In this document: positions 26,360 through 39,300 of the stretch, in pieces
Position numbering within the stretch: position 1 is the stretch's first letter
Layout: the number at the start of each line of letters is the position of its first letter
DNA from: Carposina sasakii
Taxonomy: Eukaryota; Arthropoda; Insecta; Lepidoptera; Carposinidae
Assembly: GCA_014607495.2 (NCBI GenBank)
Contig: CP053152.1
Span: 13,313,899 to 13,377,898, forward strand
Direction: 5' to 3'
Length of the DNA stretch: 64,000 bases
Program-made: the position numbers and the translations under genes
Notes under the pieces: model-generated
Databases searched by the model: none
What the model was told of the DNA's origin: nothing
What the model saw: the letters and a program-made list of their open reading frames with translations, nothing else

Positions 26360-27683
26360 ATACTGTCAGCGCAAATAAAACAACCAATTTGATTATATAA
26401 ACATTTTCAAATATTTATTAACCAATTTACATAAAATCATTATGTACATCTTTCACATAGCATTATTAGTTATACACAAAATCATAACATCTCATGTGGA
26501 GGGCCTTCTATTTACTCAGATATAATAAAACAAGCACCAATTACGATATATTCTTTTGCCAAGCTCTTTTTTACAAATAATGGGAAATTAAAAAATATTT
26601 AGAAACTCATAGCATGTGTAACTTGTGGGCCAGTTTCAAGTCAAAAAGATACAAATCGAATGCTTCCTTATAAGTTATAATTTAATAAACGAATGGGCTA
26701 GTAAAATTATAAATCTAATACCTTTTATGTGCTATTATTGAGCCACAAGGTACACTTGATTTACGAGAGTACAATCTACAATACATAGCGAAACTAGCTG
26801 TAATGCATCTATCCAGTGGTTTTCAATCTTATTTCTTCAATCTAAAACATAATCTTATAAATATGCAATACAAGTGCTGGTGGTTTAAACAAATATGATG
26901 AGTTAAAAATTTCAACTAAATACCTAATGTTAACATATCCCATAATTTATTCAATAAATAAATGGGAACAGAAAAGCATACCTATACATTACTTAGGTTT
27001 TATTCCTAATGTTTTAGAGATGATGATAATTTATTTACATAGTCACTGTATATAAAAACTTTATGTAATGGCCTCAACAGGAACAATTAGTACAGAATCT
27101 GTCTTAGAGCTACTTATTAAAAAACTTACTGCACTGAATATGTCCAAACTTTAAAAAAACTGCGATACTTACGATAAAATTGATTAGTCATTTTCATTTT
27201 ATAATAAAAACGGAATTCACGAAAATGAATTTATGCTTCATTAAAATTAATTTCATATCGTTTTCTTTACAAATAATGTCAACTATTATTCCCCCTTGCC
27301 ACAAAATAAATAAATTTCGAAACTTTATACCTTATCACTGACTATGTTTTTACACAGTAATTAGAAGGTAATAATAATATATAATAACCCATATTTCTTA
27401 ATGAATTTTATCACACAACTATAATTTATCATAGTGATCTTTTTAATAATAATTAAGTACATTCCTTACATTCCTCTCCATATATAGTTAACTATACATC
27501 AGTATGTTACATCTCCAGTCTCAATATACAAACAATGAAAATAAAAAATTGTAATAATGAAAAATTTTGGGAAAAGTAAGATAATTACTATTTCAAGGCA
27601 GCTAGGGAAAAAGTTGTGAAAGTAGAGCGGATTGCATCTGATAAACAGTTAAAAATGTAACAATTTAAATACAATTTACACAA
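26360..27683. other. AT-rich stretch, no gene seen
   Basis: Long AT-rich sequence without ORFs above about 60 codons or inverted repeats that could be recognised. It may include distal 3' UTR of AP-1 gamma, but nothing proves this. Confidence 0.4.
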
Positions 27684-28067
27684 TACAGGATGATTTTTGG
27701 TCGTCAACGTTCCCGAAAACTACGGAATCTCCTCATCATCACGATCATTTTTCTCCATGGAAGCATACCTGGGAAGTGTCTGGTTTCCAAAATATTAGGG
27801 TCCAAAGTTGAGTAAATAGACTGCGTTTTTCTGCATAAATGCACATAGACGCGCGTAGCAGGATTTTTTTACGAAAAATAATTAATATCTGTCTATAAAA
27901 AAACTAACATAAACACTAGACACTATAAATTTCGCACGATCAAGGAATTAAAAATTTTTTTTCAAAAAAAAAAAAATTCCCAGCATTTTTTTTGGCATAA
28001 ACTTACTTTATTTCATGTATAGAATACGTACCCTTCGTTAAAGGTGGCCACAAAAAAACACCCTGTA
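27684..28067. mobile_element. Transposon-like element, TACAGGATG...CACCCTGTA, intact copy
   Basis: A 384-bp unit from TACAGGATGATTTTTGGTCG to ACACCCTGTA with short inverted ends. The same unit occurs at 53747-55719, split by an insertion. Confidence 0.75.
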
Positions 28068-28784
28068 TAGGTATTACTTACTTTTGATTTATAAACTAAT
28101 AACATACTGAAAGAAATTAATCGTAACAATTTTTCTCTCTTATAAATGCACGTCGGTTCAGTGAGGGGCGACATATTATGTTCTACAAGCTTGAGTGATG
28201 TTTTTGTTCACCGGCAAAGTTTATAACTCACTGTAATCCTTTTCATCTATACATCGGATCGATGTTTGTGCACGCTAATCTCGGAAACGGCTGAACCGAT
28301 TTCGATTCAGTTTTCAGGAATATATTGTGACAGGTCCCACTTAACATATAGGCTACTTTTTATTCCGGGACATTTTGTTTTTTCTGCAGTCCACGCGGAC
28401 GGAGTCGCGGGCGTCCACTAGTCTATACTATGCTTATTACCTGTTTATACGTCGGCGTCCTTTACTATTCACGGCTGATATTAACGAAATCTTTTATATT
28501 AAACCGAGATATTTTGGGAAGAACATTTAAACCTTGAACATTTGATTCTAGCTTGATTCAGGCATTATTGATAGTTAAATCTTTGATAATTTATACAAAG
28601 TTTTCTACTTGCTTTCGCTTAACTTTACCAAAATATATATCGCCCATCACGAGTAGCAGAACAATTTAGACAAATGTCTGGTTTCTTTACAGAACTGTAA
28701 ACAAATTTTTCTAAATGAATAGACAAAAGCCATAGACAAAGGTTATCTACGAGTCCATGCTACACATGCAGGTCCCGCCTTATG

Positions 28785-29324
28785 CTGCCTTTATACCAGA
28801 GATGTGCTACTGCATTGCTATATTCATTGGTGCACATAGCTTAGCACTGGTGGAAACGGATTCAACTAAGATATGTTTTTTATGTCTTCTATGCTGCTCT
28901 GGGAGTAAAAAAATAACGAGTAATACTACAGCTGCTTCTCTTCCCGGGCATACTGTACAAGCCAGTAGAAGGACAAGAGGGTCTTGGTGTTTTATAGGCG
29001 ATGGGCTGACCACCTGTCACTACTAACCGAACTTGTACATCTCAACTATACCCTAAAAATTGGTCAGAAGTGGCACCATGTGGTTCTATAGGCCCTTAGT
29101 GCTCTGTCTACCCCGTTAGGGATAAAGGCGTGATTATATGTATGTATGTATGTATGTTTTTTATATGGAAGAATGCGTGCTATGGATACATGCTATGGGC
29201 CGTCGCGAGTGGTGTAGCTATGTGCAGAGCCGAGTACCAACTTTGCGGCGGCGCATCTTCCTCGCATACTTTCATAACTTCGCAGCATAGCTGCACTGCA
29301 TAGCACATCTCTGGTGGAAAAGCA
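28785..29324. mobile_element. Inverted-end element containing a SINE
   Basis: Left CTGCCTTTATACCAGAGATG and right AGCACATCTCTGGTGGAAA are inverted. The interior carries a SINE-like sequence ending CCCCGTTAGGGATAAAGGCG and (ATGT)n at about 28990-29157. Confidence 0.55.
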
Positions 29325-29332
29325 CACTTAAA

Positions 29333-29467
29333 CTGCCTTTATACCAAAGATGTGTTATGCTACATTGCTATGGATGCGCTTAATATCTACCAATCAAATT
29401 CATTAACATCACAGACAAATAAAAATTATTGGTGAATATCACATGCACATCTCTGGTGGAAAGGCAG
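29333..29467. mobile_element. 135-bp MITE of the same family
   Basis: CTGCCTTTATACCAAAGATG at the left and CATCTCTGGTGGAAAGGCAG at the right form the inverted ends. Confidence 0.7.
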
Positions 29468-30357
29468 CTTAAGAATGACGTGCCAAGTCTTTTATAACAC
29501 TACCTCATAACATCAGAACAGTGGAATGTTAATTTTGTCTTCATTGCATTTTAAACGAGAGCCTTAGGACGCAAAATTCTAAAGTCAGTAAATATTTGAC
29601 CCTATTTTTTTATACAGGGCGTAAGGGAAATCCAGGCAAAAATAATGAAACACTGAGTAGTCTAAACTCGAATCTGAGGCGAAAATAAACAATAATTTAT
29701 TGGAAGATACAAAAAGAGCAATGTATAAGTACGCGTATGTATGGGGAAACTTGATTGGCGCAGATAAATATACATTGCGGGGTTACTGACAATTGAAAGC
29801 CTTTCGTCTTATTCAAAATGTTATTCTTTTCCTTTTCCTGTGTGTCCCTTACAACCATAATAAAAATGTATCAATTATATAAGTTAGTGCAAAAATAACG
29901 AAATCTCACAGAACAAGCTTGACTAACCTAGCGTGGTATATACATTTATTTATAGAGGTATCAAAATGTATCCACAAACAAGTGTCTTGCCACGATTGGT
30001 CAGACAAACTAGAATACTAACACCCATATCTATACAATAGAAGCTAGCTTGAACTTACATGCAAATACTTGTACATTATAGATACAGGTGACTGCAATGT
30101 TATCCCTCACTAAGAATAATGCTTACTTAGGCCCACGAAGCAGTCAGTCAAACCCAAACGCACTACAAAGCCGTCACAAACGCTCGAGTAGAAAAAAAAC
30201 ACGAGTGATATACGATTCGCAAGTCCTGAGTCGACTTCAGTTGGGCCATGCTGGGCCAGTTTTGGCGCCGTTTTCTCCGCTACACTGTCGGTTGTAACAG
30301 AGGCTGTTGGGCCATGCTGGGCCAGCGCTACAGACAGTAGGCCAGGCTGGCCGTCTG
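29468..30357. other. Region downstream of the AP-1 gamma stop
   Basis: Contains the presumed 3' UTR (from 30357 downward on the minus strand), including a repeated GGGCCATGCTGGGCCAG motif at 30242 and 30309. No other gene seen. Confidence 0.4.
29945..29950 (-). promoter_or_regulatory. Candidate AP-1 gamma poly(A) signal
   Basis: AATAAA on the minus strand about 410 bp past the stop at 30358. Other AATAAA matches lie further on, so the choice is tentative. Confidence 0.35.
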
Positions 30358-33300
30358 TCAGTTGAACAGGTCTGCGGGGAAGTTGTTGACCTCTGCTTGC
30401 TCTAGGACCGGGGCTCCGTCTATGTTGTATGACACTCGTATTCTTAGCCTTAGAGGAATCTGTGGAGAAATGTTGGTGTTTTTGAGAACTTTCATACATT
30501 TATATCAAGTATGATTTTATTTTTCAGAAGCTAAATATACCAATACTTTAAAAAATGTGGGAGTATTTTTTAATAGTGTGTGTTATCTATGATGTATGCT
30601 AGTTAGTAGGCGTCGCCCCATATAAAAAATGAGCCCAATTTTACGTGTATATGTGAATAAAGCGGTGATAACCCACGAGCCCAAGCGGTTAAGATTTTAA
30701 TGTTGCAAAATTGTCACTTAGCTTGTGCCTCGGAAAGGTCAGGTATGAGCACCTATGCCTAAATATTGACTACCCAGACTTCAGAGGGGTAAGCACGAAT
30801 CTCTCGATAGTCCGTAACGCTATCGTCCAACTTTCAAATCACATAGATTTTGCTAGCGAGTCGCTAGCGTTACGCCGCGTAAGAAGGTTCGTGCTTATCC
30901 CACTGATCCTAAAATAATGTAAAAATGATCTTACCCTTGAGGGGTTGGTGATCTTGAGTACTTGCGTGATCTCCCCTTGAGGGGTCAGCGCCGTGCCTGA
31001 CGGAGACATCATGTCCAGTCTCAGTGTCTGTAATAAAAGATGTTTGTTATGCTCCGGCCACATTGTCGCGATAAGATTCGTGTTGCGTTGTCGCGACAAA
31101 TCTTCGTGTTCGACTTTACGACGAAGCACTTGGCCACATTATAAAAACTTCGCGTTTTCGCGACAACCTCGAACCGTAGAGGTGAGGCATAAATATTGGA
31201 ATAGGTATGTGGATTAGGTATTTTTCAATACTAGTCGGTATCTAATACAACGTATCGAGTATTAGGTATCGCATAAAATATCATCTCATTAAGAGAAATC
31301 AACCGTAAGGCTTAGACTATAAATTTCAATTTTATTATTTAGCAAAAATACATACTACAATTTAATTATTATAATATCATTAGAATACGAAGGTAAATTT
31401 CGCCACCTCTAACAAATTTATAATATTCACTATGGGTGCGCCCACCACCGAGCCCTACACAGGGCCACTGACCTTCGGATCTGATAACTCATAACTGCGA
31501 AAACAGGCACTTGCACTAACTACAATCGCCACGAGAAAGCAGACCCGAGCACCAAAGACAATACATTGCACTATTCCGAAATCAAAAACTAGATAAATAA
31601 TCTACATATGTTTCGCCAACAACCGTGGCATCCTCAGGATTATAGAAATTAGTAAACCACTAATTATCATGAAACTCTAAAACCCAACACATTACATGGT
31701 AAGTAAGTGCCTGTTTTCGCAGTTATGAGTTATCAGATCCGAGGGTCAGTGGAGGGTGTAGGGCCTGGTGGTGGGCGCACCCATTGTGAATGTTTGAACT
31801 TCCGAATTGTAACGCCTAATACAATTTCATTTTTTTAATTTATAATAGATCAGATGGCAAATCGGACGAACTCAAAACCAAATATTCCTGGTTCGAATCC
31901 GGATTCACACTTTTTTCCTTTTTTTTTTTACAAAAAAATTAATACTTTAATTAAACGAAATATGTGACACAAACTAAAAACAATTAAAACTAAATATAAA
32001 AAATTTTGCCTAAGATAAAAAGCGCATATCACTATAATCACGATATATTTTATTTCCATAACTATTCTTTCTACATAGGTTATTTATTAGGTAATGGATC
32101 AGTCACCGAAAACCGATACTAAATATTCACTGAATAAATATTCTACGTATTTATCTAATACGTAATGTATCACTTAATAGTAATGGAACGGCTATACTGC
32201 AGAAATATTAGGAACAGGTATTTTTAAATATTAGTATTGGGTGGAACAGGTACGATTTTTACCTAATTCGACCCATCTCTACTTAAGCGCGCAAAGTGTG
32301 GCCAACGCTACGAACTTTGTCATCCTGTTTGTTAACAATTTCTCTTTACTTGCTTGGCTTGCTGGAAGAGATCTCTTGTAGAGATAAGCTTGCCATTGTA
32401 CATGCATCTCTTCTGTTACGTTCATATTTCTTTTGTGTATGTGCAATAAAGAAAAAAAAGATCTCAAAAATCTTCCACTCCACAACCAACATAAATGTCC
32501 AATATTAACTATTATGGCTAGTTGAGTATTGTCAGTCAGTCCCTCGGTCGTGGTGAGCGTGGTGGTGTCTCCGTGTGTATAAGTACCCGTGCACGGCGGT
32601 GTCTGCGTGTGTATACAATAACCGGGGCACGACGATGTCTCCGTGTCTGCATATGTATACAGTACCAGGGGCACGTCGGTGTCTTTGTGTGTATAAGTAC
32701 CCTGGGCACGGCGGCGCTGCGTGTGTATAAGTACCCGGGGCACGGCGGTGTCTGCGTGTGTATAAGTACCCTGGGCACGGCGGCGCTGCGTGTGTATAAG
32801 TACCCGGGGCACGGCGGTGTCTGCGTGTGTATACAATAACCGGGGCACGACGATGTCTCCGTGTCTGCATATGTATACAGTACCAGGGGCACGTCGGTGT
32901 CTTCGTGTGTATAAGTACCCTGGGCACGGCGGCGCTGCGTGTGTATAAGTACCCGGGGCACGGCGGTGTCTGCGTGTGTATACAATAACCGGGGCACGAC
33001 GATGTCTCCGTGTCTGCATATGTATACAGTACCAGGGGCACGTCGGTGTCTTCGTGTGTATAAATACCCTGGGCACGGCGGCGCTGCGTGTGTATAAGTA
33101 CCCGGGGCACGGCGGTGTCTGCGTGTGTATAAGTACCCGGGGCACGGCGGTGTCTGCGTGTGTATAAGTACCCGGGGCACGGCGGTGTCTGCGTGTGTAT
33201 AAGTACCCGGGGTACGGCGGTGTCTGCGTGTGTATAAGTACCCGGGGCACGGCGGTGTCTGCGTGTGTATAAGTACCCGGGGCACGGCGGTGTCTGCGTG

Positions 33301-36300
33301 TGTATAAGTACCCGGGGCACGGCGGTGTCTGCGTGTGTATAAGTACCCGGGGCACGGCGGTGTCTGCGTGTGTATAAGTACCCGGGGCACGGCGGCCTGG
33401 AACAGGAAGTCACTGAGCGTGCTGGCGAGCGAGGTGCGCGCGCGCATGGTGAGCGTGGCGGTGTCTCCGTGTCTCTCCGCTGACAGCTCCACGCGAACTC
33501 CCGCCTTGTCTAGTGCTGTTATTGTCGGGATTTCTGGAATGGACACATGGAAATATTACTTGCTTGACTCAATATAAGTTTCTACCGTTAGACCTTACAT
33601 TATAAAAAAAAATGTATTAGTTTGTCGACAGACTGCCAAAGTAATGCCAAACCCTACTTAGGTAACTATAAATCAGTGGTTCCTAGAGTTGCCTGAACTA
33701 TATTACTCTATAAACCCATTACCGCTATATTCAAACCATTGTACTTTATTATTATTATTATATTATGTATGTAAACAGGCAGGCAGTTGAAGCAACTGAT
33801 TTTGCCTGTATCTGAATGTTCTCTTCTTAGGTTTTTCTATGTTTTTTAATGTATTTGTCTGGTCTGTTTTTGAAATTATTGACACTTGGTGCCGAAACCA
33901 CTTCGTCTGGTTTACTTTACTGACCATTTTCCTGCGCACGCGACGGCGGCGCGTAATCGTCTAGCAGCAAGCCGGCGCTCGGCACGTTGTTGTTGACGCT
34001 GGCGGGAGCCGGAGACATGTCCAGCCCGCTTAGCAGGTCCAGGATATCCTGGGGGAACGTACCCTTTTTTACTTACGTATCATACAAGACATACACTTAA
34101 ATAAAGACACTGCTGTGTTCCCATCCTTGTCCACATCCTTTTATTTATAGAAACAGAATGGTTATAATCTGGTATTCTTTTTAGATAAATGTTTCAATAG
34201 AAACCTACAAACTGAAGTCTGAAGAGATGTGCTATGGATGTGTGTGATATATGTCAATCATATTTATTGGTCTACATTGTACTCTACAATGTCAATGAAT
34301 TTTGACTTGTTCGTCGATTGTAAAATTTTAATCACTTTAAAAAATAAGGACTAGTGTCGCTAAAGTTCTTGAAAGTTGCGCCGATCACAGACAAGTTACG
34401 TTAAGTTAAGTTGTCTTGGTACGGGCATGTAAAGTGACGGGATGTAAGGTATATTTTAAAGAGAGCTTTGTGCATGAGTGGATGGATATAAAAGAAGAGG
34501 TAACCCAAGGAGGAGTTGGATGGACTGTGTGAGAGAGGATATGCGTGTACTGGGAGTGAGGAATTAGATGACGGAGAATAGGAATGAATGGAAGAAAAGT
34601 ACATATTGGGTCGACCCCAAATAAATGGGAACAGGCCAGGAAGAAGAGAGAGAGTGTGTCGCTAAAGTTCTAAATAAAATAATAGGTATATTAAGATGTA
34701 CAAAGACACTTACATTAGTGGTGTTGTTGTTAGTGATGGCTTGAGGTTTGTGTTCCACATCGCCATTGGTGAGCGAGTCTGAGCCAATTATCAGATCTAA
34801 CAGGGCATCCTGAAATAATGCACAATATCTACAATAACATTTGAGCAGTGTCTGAAATGATTTCCCTATGAATATTGAGAAAATGGATCTAAAGTTCACG
34901 TGGCCATCACGTGCGTGTTGTCCGCACAAAAGCAAAACCACTCCCTCTTTATGATGCAGACATGTAAAAAATTCTTATCGCACCGCTATTGTAGGAAACC
35001 ATAGCTTTAGTAACATTATAATATAATAAGTTTTTATTTGAGGATTACACATACACAGATATAAGCGGAGATAGCATTGATAGCCTAATGCTTAAGACGT
35101 GCACATTTCAGTCGGGAGGCGTGAGTTCGATCCTAGTCACAAGCCAATGTGAATTTATTTCATGTTTGTCACTAAGCTATACCCAAGAAGAAGGGTTCGC
35201 GTCAGGCAGGCAGCCGGCCGTAAAAAGAAATGCCAAAACTTTGGCAATGTGAGTTTTTGAAAGAAACCATGTTGACCCGATACCATAAATAATGGGTATA
35301 GGGCAAGAAGATGATGACATACACAGATACAATAATAGTATATAGGGGAAATTTTTAAATAGGCAGATAGTTCTAACTGATGAATAAGTTTGAAACTGTA
35401 TTTTTTCTAAAACTTGATCAAGAAGAGACAGTATCAACATGATCCTTCCTCAACAGTATTAACATTAAGTCGCATAACCCCTGACATGAATGTGTGACGT
35501 AGTACCTGTCTGGGCTCGGACTGCGGCTCCGGCTCGGGCTCCGAGGCGGTGTCGGCCGGCGCGGGTGCCTCCATGGCCGGCATGCGTTCTAGTAGCGCGG
35601 GACGCAAGTGAGCGTATTGTCTGCAATGCATTATCAAAAAATGTTACCATAGATGACGAAAACGGTGTACGGAAAAACTTGCATAAAGTTTATGAGACAC
35701 TGTATCTTGTGAAATAGTATTAATTACTAGTGGACGCCCGCGAAAAACAAAATGTCGAAATTATCCGGGATAAAAACATTTTCCCGGGATAAAAAGAAGC
35801 CTATATGTTAAGTGGGACCTGTCACAATATATTCCTGAAAACTGCATCGAAATCGGTTCAGCCGTTTCTGATATTAGCGTGCACAAACGCACAGAGAGAC
35901 AAAAATTCCAAAAATCATTCTTTCTGGTACTTTTGCGTTGATAAAGGTCTCCTATAATATTTTTTCTCATAAATCTTCCATGTACAGAAAGCGATCCGTT
36001 ACACTTTTATTATATGTACAGATAGAAGATTAAATAAATAAAAAAAAAACAACTAGATCTCAGGTTCCAATATGGTGCAGGTGGATACTCAGTGGTCCAC
36101 TGGAGACTAGACGGGCGTCTACGACTGCGTGAAAAAAAATCCTTGTGTTTTGGGAATATAGTAGAAATGCGGTAAAGGCCTGTAGGGGTTTATTAAAACC
36201 AGTTAACAGTTTGTAAACTCCTGAACTAGATGAAGAAATCAGCTAAGAAATGGACAGACATCGCACAACAGCATTGACGACATATTTCGCCTCTTTACAA

Positions 36301-39300
36301 GAACAACGTGACATCTCATAAAGTAGTGGTTGATAAAATATCACGTTCTTCTTGTAGAGGCGATTTGTGCAAATCAGACGTCATTATAGGCCGAGATACA
36401 GTTCGGATACTAGCTCCTTGCACGAGGCACGTACTGTTGCTAAATAGCATACTATATCTTGCAAGCACAAGATTAAATTTTGAGTTAGCTAAGCACAATA
36501 TATTTTAGATACTGAATTTCAGACATGGTTAATAGTTAACCACAAAAATAATTATATTTACCTGTAAAGTTGTGAAAGCTCCACTCCTCTCTGCTGCAGT
36601 TCAATGTGAATGTGAGAACCGAACATATCTATGATAACTCGGATTTTGCTGAAAAGTTTAAAAAGTTACAATTAGTACAGTCACAAAACGAGATCGACTC
36701 ATAGTAATCAGCTAACGTAATAGGAAAGCACGAAGTCTCTGTCATTTTATTTTTCTGACGTCTAACATTTGCTCAATACTCGTAAAACTCAGTCGTTTGT
36801 TGTCATAAAAGTCTAGGGGGCCACCGCTAGTCAATTCGCGCGAGGCGTCGGTGTAGCAAGAGGTTTTTCTAGTTTAGTTGGTATCGATAAAAAGGCCCTT
36901 TAGTATCTCTCCTAAACACAATAAGGTTTTCAAAAAAATTGTTACAGTGGGGCAACTAGTGTGCACAAGAACTGTGCTCCCCCCCTTCCCAAGAAATTAT
37001 ATTTTCAGAAATTTCCGCTGGAACGCAAAAACAGGTATCCTACAATTTCCGGAGAAGAAGTCGTGGGTGGCCATTAAAATAAATAAAATTTAAATAAATA
37101 CATCCCCTATTTGTTTGTGTATAATTAAGGAAAGCGTCTTCATATCAATGGGCATCACAATATACTGTTCTAATAAGAAAACATTCTCACTCCTGGCTGG
37201 GCTGCGTGGTAAACCTGGTGGACAGTTTGGCGAGGGACAGCAGCAGGTACTCCTTGGTGGTGATGGACAGCTGCGTCGACCACAGCAGCTTCTGGTAGAT
37301 GTCGATCACGTACTCCTCGGACGGCCGCGTGAAGTCGTCTGGTAAAAGATATACAGGGTTAATTTAAAAACATTAATAACCTCGCAGGACTAGATAGCTA
37401 AAATCATAAACAATAACATTTGTTCTACGAGTTTTATCATAACTCAATACATTAATTAAAAATGATTTTCCAAGCTTTTATTGTACCGTCATGACATTTA
37501 TAAGTCATTCGAAGACGGTTGAAGCCCGCGATCGCGCGCTCACCTATGTTATGTACAGACTTAAGAACATTTAGAAGTGATATTAAATTGATATTTATTT
37601 TTGTATGAAAGTAAAATATGTCAAATTATCAAAACTCGTAGAACAAATGTTGTTGTTTATGATGGTAGCTACCTAGTCTTGCGAGGTTATTGATGTTTTA
37701 AAATTAACCCTGTAGATTGTATATCTGTTATTGTTTGCTGTTTCGTTACACCTGCGTGTGTAATCTGAGATGAGTGTAAGCGACATACTATGTATATGTC
37801 ATATTAAGGGCCGATGTTTCCATTGTCAGGTAGGCTATCTGAAGGAGATAAAGTTGATGCTGTCTCTATCTTGACCAAGTTTTAGAGAAAGACAGCATCA
37901 AATTTATCCTTTAGATAGATAGCTTATCTGACCATTAAAAAAATAGATATAGAGCTATAGTCGGTACATAGATATAGTACTATGACTAGACAAAGTAAGT
38001 ATATATATATACAAAATAATTACATACCGACGCCATCGTCGTCGACCATAGATATCGCATTGCTAGCCTCCGAGACAAGCAGGTCTCCGTACTCTCCCAC
38101 CGTCCACGCCGCTACCTGAAATACAATATACGTTTTAGTTAATCTTTAAATTAAACAATATAATTCGACTAATATTCGCATATTATATTATGTGACCATG
38201 GAAGTCAAACCACCCCTTGGGGTCTAAAACCGGCAATTACAATATTTTACGAGTGACAGCAAAGTTATCGAATCATGACCCTTGACTCCAAGTCTGGATC
38301 CGCCTTTATGTAAACATTTCTACAAGTAACTAACATTTCTTGTATGCAGTAAATCAGTGTGGTCATACCATAAAGAAGGTATAAAAGAGGTAGTGGGACT
38401 ATGAAGTGAGTCGTGAGGCCATTACGTCATGATAGGGGCGGAGCTTCAGCGCCAGTGTAACGCAATAGCTATAACCACACGCTTGTGCTCCGAAATGTAA
38501 CCGTATTAAAATTACAAAGACACTAGCGCTTTTATCAGGGTACTTTTTTACTAAAACGTAGTATAATAGTGCCATCTAGTGTTGAGTAATTGCACTAGTA
38601 AAACAATCTTGAACCATATTGATAATGGGCAAGTAGTTTGACTAGTCACTACAAGGTGGTTTCTATGTAAATGGGCAGGGCTACAGTGTTCAATGCTCCC
38701 CTCGTCCCATACTTCACCCCCGCTCCGCGGCACACTATTTCTGTATGAAAATATACTTTGCTACTCCTCTTTTATTTCTTTTCCATGGGTCATACACATA
38801 GTAACAGGCGCCATCATCCAGCGGAACTAAACGGTAAAACGCATGTATTATCTGACCTGTATAAGCGGCTGTTTCTCCGTGGCGTCCCCGCAAACGGCGG
38901 CGCGTTCCAGACTGGTCCACAGACGCATGGCGGCGTAGGCTTGCCGCTCGCCCGCCGCAGCAGATATTATCTGGATCGTGCCCGAAACGGTGTCGTCGCG
39001 CAGGTAGTTGCCCGCCTGGAAAATATCACGGCATTAGCTGATATGTTTCGCGCTGTTACGGTTCATGAAGTAGATATTTGAGTGAAAAAAAACCAAGATC
39101 ACAACACAGAAATTTATTTGGTCCATAAGTACAAGCTCTTGTCGCGTCTTAGGTCACAACTCGGAAATATCTGTATTGCCAACACAATAATTGGTTATAT
39201 TAAAGTCCGTTTCATAGAAGAACTCCTATGCCGGGAACTAGCATTTTTGGTATGCAGTAACAGAGATAATAAACTCATAGATATAGTAACACCTGTGGTG

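Noticed and set aside
31855..31915. tRNA gene suggested by GGTTCGAATCCGG followed by a T-run
   Set aside because: The B box is good, but no A box or acceptor stem pairing could be found. More likely a tRNA-derived SINE remnant.
32559..33394. CRISPR-like array
   Set aside because: Units are contiguous without unique spacers, in a eukaryotic intron; it is a minisatellite.
32279..33546. Three overlapping minus-strand open frames of 293-358 codons with His/Pro/Arg repeats
   Set aside because: They come from a stop-free 35-bp tandem repeat read in all three frames. Only the ear-domain exon 33382-33533 within them is real coding sequence on ordinary evidence.
36878..37093. 71-codon ORF with [14 protein letters not shown]
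   Set aside because: No family recognised. It lies on the strand opposite to AP-1 gamma inside an intron and lacks supporting splice or start context.
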